Assembly: GCF_001894825.1 (NCBI RefSeq)
Contig: NZ_BCWY01000004.1
Location: 1-64,000, forward strand
DNA: 64,000 nt
Direction: 5' to 3'
Source: Rhodococcus jostii NBRC 16295
GTDB taxonomy: Bacteria > Actinomycetota > Actinomycetes > Mycobacteriales > Mycobacteriaceae
This document shows, one piece after another, positions 1 to 8,520 of the stretch. Within the stretch, counting starts at the first letter, position 1; the number at the start of each line of letters is the position of its first letter. The translations under genes and the position numbers were made by a program. Below the pieces are notes generated by a model that had not been told where the DNA came from, made no database searches, and saw only the letters and a program-made list of their open reading frames with translations.

Positions 1-24
1 CCGGCACGCATCGCCACTCACGTA

Positions 25-762
25 TCAGGTGAGGTCGACCGTCGCGAAGATGTCGCCGGTGGGCTGGGTGGAACCGCCGGGCGGCTCCACACTGAACCCG
101 AGTGCGGTGGACTGGTCGATGTCGTTCACGACCGCGGTCGTCGACGGTGAGACGTCGTCGGCCTCCATGATTCCGGCGGACACCGGCTCGTGGGACGGTC
201 CGAGCAGCCACATCTGATAGACCGAACCGGGCTCGGGCGGCGGGACGTCGTTCATCACGAGCACGCCGGCGTCGACGTCCTTGGAGAACACGACGGTGGC
301 CGAACCGCCACCGGCGATCGGTGCCACGGCCGTGCGGACGTCGTCGGCCGCGAGGATCTGCGCGGGCACGGGTTGGCCCTCCTCGCTCTGCAATTGCTGG
401 GCGACGGTGATGCCACCCACAGCGAGGACGACGACCGCGGCCGCCGCACTCAACGCCGCCACGAGACGCCTGCGCTTGCGTGCACGAACCTCGTCCAGCG
501 CTATCGGTGCGGGTGCGGCGGCAGTGCCGGGCAGTGCTTCCAGTATCCGCCCGAGCAGATACGCGGGCGGGTCGACTGCGGTGGACGCCGACTGGGCGGC
601 CATCGTCTCGTGCACGCCGCGCACGGCGGTGTCGAATTCGAGGCGCACCTGGGGCGGTGCGTTCCGCACCGCGGTGTCGATTTCGAGGCGCTGCTGTTCG
701 TCGACGGCGTCCAATGCGTACACCTGAGCGAGGTCGAGGATGTCGTGCTCGGAGTCATCCAT
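25..762 (-). CDS. rskA: Anti-sigma-K factor RskA
   Basis: Membrane-bound anti-sigma factor that should hold SigK inactive until regulated proteolysis releases it. The 245-aa protein has an N-terminal cytoplasmic sigma-binding segment (about residues 1-95), one transmembrane helix at about 100-121 preceded by the basic run RARKRRRL, and a C-terminal extracytoplasmic RskA domain. It starts 8 nt inside the end of sigK, so the two are translationally coupled, as in the mycobacterial sigK-rskA pair. The identification rests on architecture and on the adjoining sigK. Confidence 0.93.
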   Translation of the reverse strand: MDDSEHDILDLAQVYALDAVDEQQRLEIDTAVRNAPPQVRLEFDTAVRGVHETMAAQSASTAVDPPAYLLGRILEALPGTAAAPAPIALDEVRARKRRRLVAALSAAAAVVVLAVGGITVAQQLQSEEGQPVPAQILAADDVRTAVAPIAGGGSATVVFSKDVDAGVLVMNDVPPPEPGSVYQMWLLGPSHEPVSAGIMEADDVSPSTTAVVNDIDQSTALGFSVEPPGGSTQPTGDIFATVDLT

Positions 763-1333
763 CGAACTGCACCCCCAGACATTGCTTGAGCCTGATCAAT
801 CCGTCTCGAATTCGTGATTTCACCGTGGGAAGCGCCACGGACAACCGTTCCGACACCTCGCGGTACGTCAGCCCTCCGTAATAGGCGAGGACCACCGTTT
901 TCTGCTGGACCTCGGTGAGCGTGCCCAGGCAGTCGACGACGTCGCTGGTATCACCTCGGCGGGTGACTTCCTCCGACACCGCGTCGAACGGTCCGTACCA
1001 ACTCGAGGCGCCGTAGGCGGCTTCGCGTTCGGAGCCGGACTGCTCGGACCGCACCCGGTCGACGGCGCGGCGGTGGGCCAGGGTGATCAGCCACGACAGC
1101 GGCGACCCCTGCTTCGGATCGAATTTCGCGGCGTTGTTCCAGACCTGGAGGTACACCTCTTGGGTGGTTTCCTCGCTGTATCCGGGATCGCGCAGTACCC
1201 GCAGCACCATGCCGTACACCCGCGTGCTGGTGCGTTCGTAGAAATCACTGAAGGCATCCCGCTCGCCGTTCGCGATACGCGCCAGCAACGCCGTCAGCGT
1301 CACGTTCTCCGTGTCCCTGTCGACGCCGGTCAT
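755..1333 (-). CDS. sigK: ECF RNA polymerase sigma factor SigK
   Basis: Extracytoplasmic-function sigma factor, 192 aa from the ATG at 1333. Region 2 lies at about residues 25-95 (DAFSDFYERTSTRVYGMVLR, then EVYLQVWNNAAKF) and region 4 at about 135-185 ([20 protein letters not shown], a helix-turn-helix). Cys135 and Cys185 lie 50 residues apart, the spacing I recall for the redox-active Cys133/Cys183 pair of M. tuberculosis SigK. The reading frame is open well upstream, but family length supports the ATG at 1333. It follows a six-gene lipid operon after a 98-nt gap with no clear SigK-type promoter, and probably controls that operon. Confidence 0.94.
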   Translation of the reverse strand: MTGVDRDTENVTLTALLARIANGERDAFSDFYERTSTRVYGMVLRVLRDPGYSEETTQEVYLQVWNNAAKFDPKQGSPLSWLITLAHRRAVDRVRSEQSGSEREAAYGASSWYGPFDAVSEEVTRRGDTSDVVDCLGTLTEVQQKTVVLAYYGGLTYREVSERLSVALPTVKSRIRDGLIRLKQCLGVQFDG

Positions 1334-1431
1334 CGGCCCATTCCGTTCATCGATCCACAGCCTAATCGCAGGTCGCGACCGGTGTGACGAGGATCGGACC
1401 CCTGGGGGTGCGAGCGATGCCGGCATGGCGC

Positions 1432-2232
1432 TCACCGCTTCGGCGGCAAGGGGAGGAAGTAGCTGGTTCGCTGCTGGTAATCGGGGTAGCCGGGACGCTG
1501 CGACATCGACTTCTCGAGCAGCCTCGCCCCGGTCGCGAACACCAGGAAGTAGGTCATGACCAGGGGAGACAGCACGGTGACGGCGCCGGGCCACACGCTC
1601 GCGGCGATGAGCCACAGCCCCCACCAGACGCAGGAATCGCCGAAGTAGTTCGGGTGCCGCGTCCATGCCCACAGGCCGACGTCCATGATCTCGCCCTTGT
1701 GGGACGGGTCCGCTTTGAACCGCTTCAACTGGTGGTCGCCGACGGCCTCGAACACGATGCCCACCACCCACAGGACGACACCGAGCACCGCGACGACCAT
1801 GCCGAGCCCGGACGCGGGACCGACGACGGCCGACACCTGCAGCGGCAGCGAGACGAACCACTGCGCGAGCCCCTGCGTGAGGAAGATCTTCCTGATCACG
1901 ACACCGGGCGAGTCGCCGCCGGCCCGCTCCAGCATCTCCTCGTACCGCGGGTCCTCGCCCTTCCCTGCGGACTTCGCGTACATGTGCCAGGTCAGCCGCA
2001 GACCCCACACCGCGACGAGCACCACCACCAGGCACCGGCGGAGGGCGTCACCGTCGCCGACCACCGCGGCGACGAGCGCCACGAGGACGAAGCCGAGACC
2101 CCAGGACACGTCGACGACGTTGTAGCGTCCGATCCGGCGACCGACGAGGAACGTCGCGGCCTGCAGCACGGCGAGCACCAGCAGACTCGCCGCGGATACG
2201 GCGGCGAAGTGCGACCAGTCGAAGCCGTTCAT
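1432..2232 (-). CDS. DUF1295 membrane protein (steroid 5-alpha-reductase-like fold)
   Basis: Polytopic membrane protein of 266 aa, related to the C-terminal domain of steroid 5-alpha reductases and isoprenylcysteine methyltransferases. The family signature WTRHPNYFGDSCVWWGLWL is visible near residue 190, and several hydrophobic helices follow the N-terminus. The ATG at 2232 overlaps the stop of the upstream methyltransferase by 4 nt (ATGA), which fixes the start. It corresponds in position to Rv0446c of the M. tuberculosis sigK locus. Its reaction is unknown; a lipid reductase or membrane partner of the methyltransferases is an inference from context. Confidence 0.88.
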   Translation of the reverse strand: MNGFDWSHFAAVSAASLLVLAVLQAATFLVGRRIGRYNVVDVSWGLGFVLVALVAAVVGDGDALRRCLVVVLVAVWGLRLTWHMYAKSAGKGEDPRYEEMLERAGGDSPGVVIRKIFLTQGLAQWFVSLPLQVSAVVGPASGLGMVVAVLGVVLWVVGIVFEAVGDHQLKRFKADPSHKGEIMDVGLWAWTRHPNYFGDSCVWWGLWLIAASVWPGAVTVLSPLVMTYFLVFATGARLLEKSMSQRPGYPDYQQRTSYFLPLPPKR

Positions 2233-3533
2233 CGCGGCACACCGGTTCCCGTGGAGTCGACCCGCACGGCGGGCATCAGCGACTGACCGGCCGCGGTCGG
2301 CTTCACGGACAGGATCTGATCGACACCCATCCGGCCCTGCGCGAAACTCATTCCACCGCCGACGAGGTACAGCCGCCACACCCGGGCCATCTCCAGCCCG
2401 ACCATCGCGACGACATCGTCCCAGCGGGACTCGAACTTCTCCAGCCAGGCGTCGACGGTCCAGACGTAATGTTCGCGCAGACCGTGCACGTCGCGTACCT
2501 CGAGCCCGGCTCGTTCGAGGTACGCGACGCTCTCTCCGACCGGACGCATGGTCATGTCGGGAGCGATGAACGACTCGATGAACGGGCCGCCGCCGGGATG
2601 GCGTCCGGTGCGCGACATCTGCTGGATCAGTACCCGCGCGCCGGGTTTCGCGTTGTCGTACAGGGCCTGCGCGTACCGGGCGTAGTTCTTCTCGCCCACG
2701 TGCTCACCCATTTCGAGGGAGGCGACGGCGTCGAACGGGCCGTCGGGGACCTCGCGGTAGTCCTGCAGACGGATCTCGACGCGGTCCTGCAATCCTCGCT
2801 CGGCGATCCGTGCGTCGATGAACGCCTTCTGCTCGCGGGAGATGGTGACACCGACGACCTGTGCACCGTGTTCGGCGGCGGCGTGGAGGCTCAGCGACCC
2901 CCAGCCGCAGCCTACGTCGAGCAGTCGCATGCCGGGTTCGAGACCGACCTTCCGGCACACCAGGTCGAGCTTGTCCCGCTGCGCGTCCTCGAGTCCGTAG
3001 TCCGAATCCTCCGGCGCTCCCGGCGCATTCCGGGTGAAGTAGGCGCACGAGTACGCCATCTGTGGGTCCAGGACCAGCGCGTAGAAATCGTTGGACAGAT
3101 CGTAGTGGTGGCTGATCGCGGCGCGGTCGCGCAGCACACTGTGCAACCGGCCGCGAAGGTTCGCCTGCGTCGCGGGTGCGGGCAGCGGCCCTCCCACCAC
3201 GCCCAGCTTCGCGGCCACACGCAGCACCTTCGCGATCGTCGCCGGGCCGGGCCGGACTCCGCTCAGCCCCCGTTCGCGGGCCACCGCCCACACGTGTGCC
3301 AGGGCCTCGCCGAGGTCGCCCTCGACGTCGATCTCACCCGTCACGTAGGCCTGCGCGGCTCCGAGTTCGCCCGGGTTCCACAGCAATCGGCGCAGCGCGT
3401 AGGGACTGCGGAGCACCACCTTCGGTGCCGTCACCGGTCCGGCGGTGCTGCCGTCCCACGCGGTCAGATGCACGGGCAGGTCGCCGCGGACGAGCGGGCG
3501 CAACGCCTTGTCGAGTTCTTCGGCAACGGTCAC
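2229..3533 (-). CDS. Cyclopropane-fatty-acyl-phospholipid synthase family methyltransferase (UfaA1-like)
   Basis: SAM-dependent lipid methyltransferase of 434 aa, expected to transfer a methylene or methyl group to the double bond of a phospholipid acyl chain. Seen: HYDLSNDFYALVLDP ahead of the SAM motif LLDVGCGWGSLSLHAA, and the C-terminal GRHPGGGPFIESFIAPDM block typical of CFA synthases. The GTG at 3533 starts 2 nt after the stop of the preceding gene, with GGGAG upstream. It is the closer counterpart, by position, of mycobacterial ufaA1 (Rv0447c). It sits beside a second, divergent paralogue, suggesting two successive or alternative methylations. Confidence 0.9.
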   Translation of the reverse strand: MTVAEELDKALRPLVRGDLPVHLTAWDGSTAGPVTAPKVVLRSPYALRRLLWNPGELGAAQAYVTGEIDVEGDLGEALAHVWAVARERGLSGVRPGPATIAKVLRVAAKLGVVGGPLPAPATQANLRGRLHSVLRDRAAISHHYDLSNDFYALVLDPQMAYSCAYFTRNAPGAPEDSDYGLEDAQRDKLDLVCRKVGLEPGMRLLDVGCGWGSLSLHAAAEHGAQVVGVTISREQKAFIDARIAERGLQDRVEIRLQDYREVPDGPFDAVASLEMGEHVGEKNYARYAQALYDNAKPGARVLIQQMSRTGRHPGGGPFIESFIAPDMTMRPVGESVAYLERAGLEVRDVHGLREHYVWTVDAWLEKFESRWDDVVAMVGLEMARVWRLYLVGGGMSFAQGRMGVDQILSVKPTAAGQSLMPAVRVDSTGTGVPR

Positions 3534-3535
3534 GG

Positions 3536-4918
3536 TCAGGCTCCCGTCTTGTCGAGGACGAGCTGCTGGACGTCGATGTACCCCGACCGGAAGCCGGCCT
3601 CCGAGTAGCAGAGGTAGAAGTGCCACATGCGACGGAACGTCTCGTCGAATCCGAGGTCCTCCGCATGCACACTGTGCGCGGCGAACCGCTCCTTCCACAG
3701 CCGCAGCGTCTCCGCGTAGTGCTGTCCCATGCTCAGCCGCTCCCGCACCCGCAGCGACGTGTGCTCGGCGGTGACGGATTCGATCGCCTCGGTCGACGGC
3801 AGGAACCCGCCGGGGAAGATGTACTTGTGCACCCAGGTGTAGGTGTTGCGGGTCTGCAGCATCCGATCGTGAGGCATGGTGATCGCCTGCAGAGCAACCC
3901 TTCCGCCCGGCGCGAGGAGCTTGTCGAGCACCCGGAAGTAGGTGGCCCAGTACTGATGCCCGACGGCCTCGATCATCTCGACCGACACGATGGCGTCGTA
4001 CTCGCCGTCCACGTTGCGATAGTCGAGCAGGTCGATCTGCACGGCGTCCGAGTGTCCGGCTTCGGCGACGCGGCGGCGGGCCAGGCTCTGCTGCTCGCTC
4101 GACAACGTCACCGAGCGGACCACCGCGCCGCGTTCCGCAGCCCGGATGCACAGTTCGCCCCAGCCGGTCCCGACCTCGAGCAGCCTGGTGCCCGCGCCGA
4201 CACCGGCCTCGTCGAGCAGCCGATCGATCTTGCGGCACTGCGCGTCCGCGAAGTCGTCCCACCGAGGGGTGATCTGCGGGACGGGTGCCCGCAGGACCGT
4301 CACGTCCCGTACCTGCGCCACCCGGGTGGGGGTCGACGAGAACAGCGCGCTCGAGTACGTCAGCGTCTCGTCGAGGAAGGTCTCGAACATCTCGTTGGAC
4401 AGGTCGTAGTGCCGGGAGATGTTGGAGCGGGTGTTCTTCTCGGTGTTGCGTTCCTGGGCCGGGTGTTTGGCGACGTACAGTGCGCGCAACCGTTGCAGCG
4501 GGCGGGGAATCAGAGTCGCCATCCGCGAGGCGAACACGCTCAGGACGGCGGCGAGGTCCGGGGACGTCCAGTCGCCGGCCATGTACGACTCGCCGAATCC
4601 GATGAGCCCACCCGTCCCGACCCGCCGCGCGAACGCATCGGGGTTGCGGATGATCATGCGCGGCAGTATTTCCTGCTCCCTGTGCGCACCGACCAGGGTG
4701 CCGTCGGGGTACTCGATGCGGACGCCGAGGTCGGCGGCGGCGCGGCGGAACAGTCGGTCGGCGACCTTCGCCGACACCGTGGCGCGCGGACCGGTCGGCA
4801 CGTCGGCCAGCCCGGGCCAGATCCGGTTGTCGATCCGTGGGTCCTCGGCTGTGACTGCGAGGTCGGCGGTGCTCACGGCGGGCGAACGGTCCATGTCGGT
4901 GTCCTTGTTCCTTCTCAC
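3536..4918 (-). CDS. Second cyclopropane-fatty-acid-synthase-type methyltransferase
   Basis: Paralogue of the downstream enzyme, 460 aa from the GTG at 4918. Seen: SRHYDLSNEMFETFLDETL, the SAM motif LLEVGTGWGELCIRAA and the C-terminal CYSEAGFRSGYIDVQQ block. The GTG overlaps the upstream stop (GTGA) and has GAAGGAG 8 nt before it, matching the other junctions in this operon. An ATG at 4894 with AAGGA upstream is an alternative (452 aa). As I recall, the M. tuberculosis sigK locus has one such enzyme, so this copy may be a lineage-specific addition. Substrate position and product (cyclopropane, methylene or methyl) cannot be read from sequence. Confidence 0.9.
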   Translation of the reverse strand: MRRNKDTDMDRSPAVSTADLAVTAEDPRIDNRIWPGLADVPTGPRATVSAKVADRLFRRAAADLGVRIEYPDGTLVGAHREQEILPRMIIRNPDAFARRVGTGGLIGFGESYMAGDWTSPDLAAVLSVFASRMATLIPRPLQRLRALYVAKHPAQERNTEKNTRSNISRHYDLSNEMFETFLDETLTYSSALFSSTPTRVAQVRDVTVLRAPVPQITPRWDDFADAQCRKIDRLLDEAGVGAGTRLLEVGTGWGELCIRAAERGAVVRSVTLSSEQQSLARRRVAEAGHSDAVQIDLLDYRNVDGEYDAIVSVEMIEAVGHQYWATYFRVLDKLLAPGGRVALQAITMPHDRMLQTRNTYTWVHKYIFPGGFLPSTEAIESVTAEHTSLRVRERLSMGQHYAETLRLWKERFAAHSVHAEDLGFDETFRRMWHFYLCYSEAGFRSGYIDVQQLVLDKTGA

Positions 4919-5655
4919 TGAACTGTCTCCTTCTGCCGGCCGTCGGGCCGAGCCGTGACGGGGAGTCCACGGGCCCACAAAGTGATTCCCTGGATGCGGA
5001 TGCGAGCCGACACCACGAGAGGTGCCAGGGGAGTGCGTAGTTGAGTCCTCAGGACCGCACGTCGGGTGGCCGGTTGCCGCGTCCCGCGCACGGTCGCGGT
5101 GAACGGGGCGTGCCCGTCCCGGTGGAGCACCACGTTCAGGGAGAGCGTGTCGCCGGGCTCGGGGAACCGCATGTCGTAACGGCCGCTCACGTCGTTGAAC
5201 GGTGAGACGTAGAACTGCTTCTCCACCTCGGCGCGGTCGCTGCCGCCGGGCCGGATGAGGTAGGCGTGCCGCTGACCGTACGTGTTGTGCACCTCGGCGA
5301 TCACACACCGCAGGCGGCCGTCGGCGTCGTGGCACCAGTACACACTGAGCGGGTTGAACACGTAGCCGAGCACCCGCGCATTGAGGAGGGCGGTCACGCG
5401 GCCGCCGCGGAGGTCGACGCCGTGCGCGGCGAGGACGGCGTCGACCCGTGCGCGCAGCGTGTCCGCGCCGGCACCGGGATTCGCCTCGAAATGGTCCTCG
5501 GCGCGGAAACGGGCGAACGGTCCCAGCCATCCGGGGAACTGCGGGAGGTCGTCGACGTCGACGTACCAGCTGTAGCTCGTGTACTCGAAACTGTTGCGGA
5601 CCGGTTCGGTGCGCGCGTGCCGGATCCGCGTCGAGTAGATCGCCGGCGCCGTCAC
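4915..5655 (-). CDS. DUF1365 family protein
   Basis: Conserved protein of 246 aa without an assigned reaction. Family features seen are LGYVFNPLSVYWCHDADG (about residues 95-112), FYVSPFNDVSGRYDMRF, and AEVHNTYGQRHAYL. The GTG start at 5655 overlaps the stop of the FAD oxidoreductase (GTGA). DUF1365 is found in many bacteria next to a COG2907-type FAD protein and a CFA-type methyltransferase, exactly the neighbours here, so a step in modified fatty acid synthesis is likely. Positional counterpart of Rv0448c. Confidence 0.88.
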   Translation of the reverse strand: MTAPAIYSTRIRHARTEPVRNSFEYTSYSWYVDVDDLPQFPGWLGPFARFRAEDHFEANPGAGADTLRARVDAVLAAHGVDLRGGRVTALLNARVLGYVFNPLSVYWCHDADGRLRCVIAEVHNTYGQRHAYLIRPGGSDRAEVEKQFYVSPFNDVSGRYDMRFPEPGDTLSLNVVLHRDGHAPFTATVRGTRQPATRRAVLRTQLRTPLAPLVVSARIRIQGITLWARGLPVTARPDGRQKETVQ

Positions 5656-6992
5656 GACACCGTCTCCCGTTCGTGATGTCGCCCGACCCGCGCGTCCCAC
5701 GATCCGCCGATCCGCTCGGCGGCACGCAGACCGGAGAGCGCCCCGTCCTCGTGGAAGCCCCAGCCGTGGTACGCGCCCGCGAAAGCGAACGTCCCGGAAC
5801 CGAGCTCGTGCAGCCGCGACTGCGCGGCAACGGAATCGGGCGTGTAAACGGGGTGCTCGTACGTCATCTCGGCGAGAACCGTCGACGGGTCGACCAGGCG
5901 TTTCCCACCGAGCGTGACGAGGAACCGCCGGTCGCGCACCGTGTCCAGGCGCATGAGCCGGGTCATGTCGTAGGTGACGATCACGCCGGTCGCGTCGACG
6001 CTGTCGGCTTGTGTCAGGTAGTTCCACGACGCGCGGGCGTTCTCCGCGCGGGGCAGCAACGATTCGTCGGTGTGGAGCTGAGCGTGGTTCACCGAATACG
6101 GCATGTCGCCGAGGATCTCGGTCTCGAGTTCCGACGCGTCGCCGAGCATGGCGAGGGCCTGGCGGGGGTGCACGGCCACCACCACGGCGTCGAAGTATCG
6201 AACGTCCCCGCGGCCGTCGACGACGCACGCGCCGCCGTCCGGGGTGCGTTCGACCTGCTGGACGGGGGTGTCGAGGAGAATCTCGTCGAGGTGTGCCGCC
6301 ACCTTCTCGACGTAGCGCGCCGACCCGCCGGTCACCGTGCGCCAGGTGGGAGACCCGAACACGGTGAGCATTCCGTGGTGATCGAGGAACGAGAACAGGT
6401 ACCGGGCCGGGTAGTACGCGGTCGTCGTGGGATCGCACGACCACACCGCCGCGACCAACGGCGTCATGAAGTTCTCGACGAAGTACGGGCTGAAACCGTT
6501 GCGGCTCAAGAAGTCACCCAGCGATTCCAGTGCGCCGTCCCGGTCGCCGGGGGCGTCCAGGACCGCGCGGGCGCAGCGGTGGAACCGGAGGACCTCGCCG
6601 AGCATGCGCCAGTACCGCGGTCGCGCCAGAGTGCGGGTCGTGGGGAACAGCCCGCGGATTCCCTTCGCTCCCGCGTATTCGAGGCCGCTCACGTCGGATC
6701 GGATCGACATCGACATGTCCGAATCCTGGGTGGCCACGTCGAGTTCGGCGAACAGGCGGAGCAGGGTGGGGTAGGTGCGGTCGTTGTGCACGATGAAGCC
6801 CGTGTCGACGTCCACTTCCGCGCCCGAGTCGAGCGTCAGGTGGTGGGTGTGGGCGTGGCCGCCGAGACGGGCGTCGGCCTCGTAGAGGGTGACGCGGTCG
6901 TGGCGGGAGAGAACGTAGGCGGCGGTCAAACCCGCGACGCCGCTACCGATCACGGCGACGTTCCTGCGTTCGAGCTTCTCCGAATCATGCAT
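5652..6992 (-). CDS. NAD(P)/FAD-dependent oxidoreductase (COG2907, amine-oxidase-like)
   Basis: Flavoprotein of 446 aa with the dinucleotide-binding motif VAVIGSGVAGLTAAYVLS at the N-terminus followed by an acidic strand end (TLYEADARLGGH), and a C-terminal FAD-contact segment GTFAFAGAYHGWGFHEDGALSG. This family (positional counterpart Rv0449c) is predicted to desaturate or oxidise an acyl chain; the related UfaD of Rhodobacter acts in methylated-polyunsaturated and furan fatty acid formation, as I recall. It overlaps the end of the upstream hydrolase by 8 nt. The substrate is inferred from the neighbouring lipid methyltransferases. Confidence 0.88.
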   Translation of the reverse strand: MHDSEKLERRNVAVIGSGVAGLTAAYVLSRHDRVTLYEADARLGGHAHTHHLTLDSGAEVDVDTGFIVHNDRTYPTLLRLFAELDVATQDSDMSMSIRSDVSGLEYAGAKGIRGLFPTTRTLARPRYWRMLGEVLRFHRCARAVLDAPGDRDGALESLGDFLSRNGFSPYFVENFMTPLVAAVWSCDPTTTAYYPARYLFSFLDHHGMLTVFGSPTWRTVTGGSARYVEKVAAHLDEILLDTPVQQVERTPDGGACVVDGRGDVRYFDAVVVAVHPRQALAMLGDASELETEILGDMPYSVNHAQLHTDESLLPRAENARASWNYLTQADSVDATGVIVTYDMTRLMRLDTVRDRRFLVTLGGKRLVDPSTVLAEMTYEHPVYTPDSVAAQSRLHELGSGTFAFAGAYHGWGFHEDGALSGLRAAERIGGSWDARVGRHHERETVS

Positions 6993-7632
6993 TGCGACCT
7001 GCTTTCTGGTCTGTCGTCGCGGTGACGACGCCCTCGGCGGCGAAGGCGTCGAGTACGAAATCGGCGGTGATCCGATGCCACCACCGGGGCCGGGTGAGCA
7101 TGAAGTGTCCGGCTCCCGTCAGGGGAGTCCACGAGGCGTTCACCCCACGAGCCAGCGCCCGTTCGGTCTGAACCCGCGACGACGTCGGATCCGTCCAGCG
7201 GTCGGCGGTGCCGTGCACGACCATCAGGCTGCGGTCGGCAGGCACCAGGTCGCCGTCGGACTCGGGCCACCAGGGTGCGAGCGCGGCGACCGCCCGGACG
7301 TTGTGGACGGCGGCGAGGTGCGCCGCGACGCGGCCGCCCATCGAATGTCCGACGACGGCGACGGGGACGTCCCCGAACCGCAGTCGGGCCCGCTCGAGGG
7401 CGATCCGAGCGTCGTGGACGGGGCTGTTGTCGGGGGCGTTCCAACCCCGGACCCGATACTGCAACCGCGCCACGGCGATCCCGTGCCGTCCGAGCGTCGA
7501 CCTCAGAGACCGGGCCATCCACGCCATCCGCAGATTCGACAGGTGCCAGAACCGTGAGGGCGCCGCGCTGCGAGGTTTCCCGCCGGGCAACACGAGTACG
7601 TACGCCGGGGCGGTGGCTGAGCCGTTGTCCAT
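6985..7632 (-). CDS. Alpha/beta hydrolase
   Basis: Small hydrolase of 215 aa with the nucleophile elbow VVGHSMGGRVAAHLAAVH, acid-loop region MVVHGTADRWTDP and a C-terminal GAGHFMLTRPRWWHR holding the catalytic His. The reading frame runs open to 7758, but the ATG at 7632 lies only 7 nt after the -10 of a SigK-type promoter (7640-7666), so a near-leaderless start there is best supported. It is the first gene of the operon leading to sigK. A lipid esterase or thioesterase role is possible; the substrate is unknown. Confidence 0.85.
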   Translation of the reverse strand: MDNGSATAPAYVLVLPGGKPRSAAPSRFWHLSNLRMAWMARSLRSTLGRHGIAVARLQYRVRGWNAPDNSPVHDARIALERARLRFGDVPVAVVGHSMGGRVAAHLAAVHNVRAVAALAPWWPESDGDLVPADRSLMVVHGTADRWTDPTSSRVQTERALARGVNASWTPLTGAGHFMLTRPRWWHRITADFVLDAFAAEGVVTATTDQKAGRNA

Positions 7633-7639
7633 ATCAATT

Positions 7640-7666
7640 ATTCGGAGCTGACTTTGCGTCGGATGG
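7640..7666 (-). promoter_or_regulatory. SigK-type promoter of the lipid-modification operon
   Basis: Reading the minus strand, CCATCC (7666-7661), a 15-nt spacer and CCGAAT (7645-7640) match the promoter pattern I recall for mycobacterial SigK (CCATCC, about 15-17 nt, CCGAAT). The expected start of transcription is at or next to the ATG at 7632. The same two hexamers with the same spacer occur twice more, at 8521-8547 and 8571-8597. Confidence 0.8.
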
Positions 7667-7682
7667 GCGGACCCACCCCCCG

Positions 7683-7732
7683 CCCACGTGAGTGCCAATG
7701 CGTGCCCGAACACACATTGGCACTCACGTGGG
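7683..7732. repeat. Palindromic GTGAGTG element (perfect 18-bp arms)
   Basis: Arms CCCACGTGAGTGCCAATG (7683-7700) and its exact complement (7715-7732) flank a 14-nt loop. It lies between the fasciclin gene and the SigK promoter of the downstream operon, where it could end transcription. Related palindromes occur at 28383, 33917, 36815 and 44434. Confidence 0.8.
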
Positions 7733-7740
7733 GAACACGC

Positions 7741-7782
7741 GGGAAAACCCGGCGGCATCGGTGTGGGACCGATGCCGCCGGG
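7741..7782 (-). terminator. Rho-independent-type terminator of the fasciclin gene
   Basis: Perfect 15-bp inverted repeat (7748-7762 with 7768-7782, arm CCCGGCGGCATCGGT) with a 5-nt loop. On the minus strand it is followed by TTTT (7744-7747). It lies 27 nt after the fasciclin stop codon and is backed up by the palindromic element at 7683-7732. Confidence 0.8.
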
Positions 7783-7808
7783 CGCGGAGAACTGTGAGGA
7801 GAGGCTGC

Positions 7809-8471
7809 CTACTGGGGCATCAGGACGGAGTCGACCAGGTACACCGTGGCGTTGGCGGTCTGGACGCCACCGCAGATGACGCCGGCGTCGTTGACCTTCA
7901 GGTCGTCACCCGAACCGGTGACGGTGACCGTGCCACCCTCGACGGTCGTGTGCTCGCCGTCGATGTCGCTCGGCGCGATCTGACCGGGGACGACGTGGTA
8001 GGTCAGGACCTTGGTGAGCAGCGCCGGGTCGGTCTTGAGAGTCTCGATCGTGGCGGGGTCGACCTTCGCGAACGCGGCATCCACCGGCGCGAACACCGTG
8101 AACTGTCCGCTGTTCAGCGTGTCGACGAGGTTGACCTGCGGGTTGAGCTGACCGGACACCGCGGCGGTGAGCGTGGTGAGCAGCGGGTTGTTGGACGCGG
8201 CCGTCGCGACCGGATCCTGCGCCATGCCGCTGACCGAACCGGCACCGTCCGGGACCGTCTTCGCGTACTCGGCGCAACCGGGGCCGACCAGGTTGGCAGC
8301 GGGATCGGCCATCGCGGACGAGGTCATCGAACCGGACGACATCGACTCGGACGTCATGTCCTCCGAGCTGCTGCTGCTCGACGAGTCGCTGTCGTCCGAC
8401 GAACACGCTGCGCCCATCAGGACCAGGGACGTGCTCGCTGCGACTGCCAGGACTCGTGTGCTGATCTTCAT
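7809..8471 (-). CDS. Fasciclin (FAS1) domain lipoprotein, MPT83/MPT70-like
   Basis: Secreted cell-surface protein of 220 aa from the ATG at 8471, which has GGAGAGG upstream. It has a signal peptide ending MGAAC (a lipobox-like Cys, though -3 is Gly rather than Leu), a Ser/Asp/Met-rich low-complexity linker (about 25-60), and a FAS1 domain at about 85-220 with [14 protein letters not shown] and [11 protein letters not shown]. tuberculosis MPT70/MPT83 have this design and are SigK-controlled; here the gene lies beside the sigK operon under its own SigK-type promoter. Exact function is unknown; adhesion or envelope interaction is usual for FAS1. Confidence 0.92.
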   Translation of the reverse strand: MKISTRVLAVAASTSLVLMGAACSSDDSDSSSSSSSEDMTSESMSSGSMTSSAMADPAANLVGPGCAEYAKTVPDGAGSVSGMAQDPVATAASNNPLLTTLTAAVSGQLNPQVNLVDTLNSGQFTVFAPVDAAFAKVDPATIETLKTDPALLTKVLTYHVVPGQIAPSDIDGEHTTVEGGTVTVTGSGDDLKVNDAGVICGGVQTANATVYLVDSVLMPQ

Positions 8472-8520
8472 CAGATTTGCCTCTCTCCGGTGTGGGTGCG
8501 GATGAGCACCATCGACAGGC

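Noticed and set aside
1334..1431. A SigK promoter directly before sigK
   Set aside because: No CCATCC/CCGAAT pair is present in the 98-nt gap; sigK is more likely read from the upstream operon or another promoter type.
2229..4970. 913-codon frame as a single large protein
   Set aside because: Only the part after 3533 has methyltransferase motifs; the upstream part is out of frame with the second methyltransferase and has no recognisable domain.
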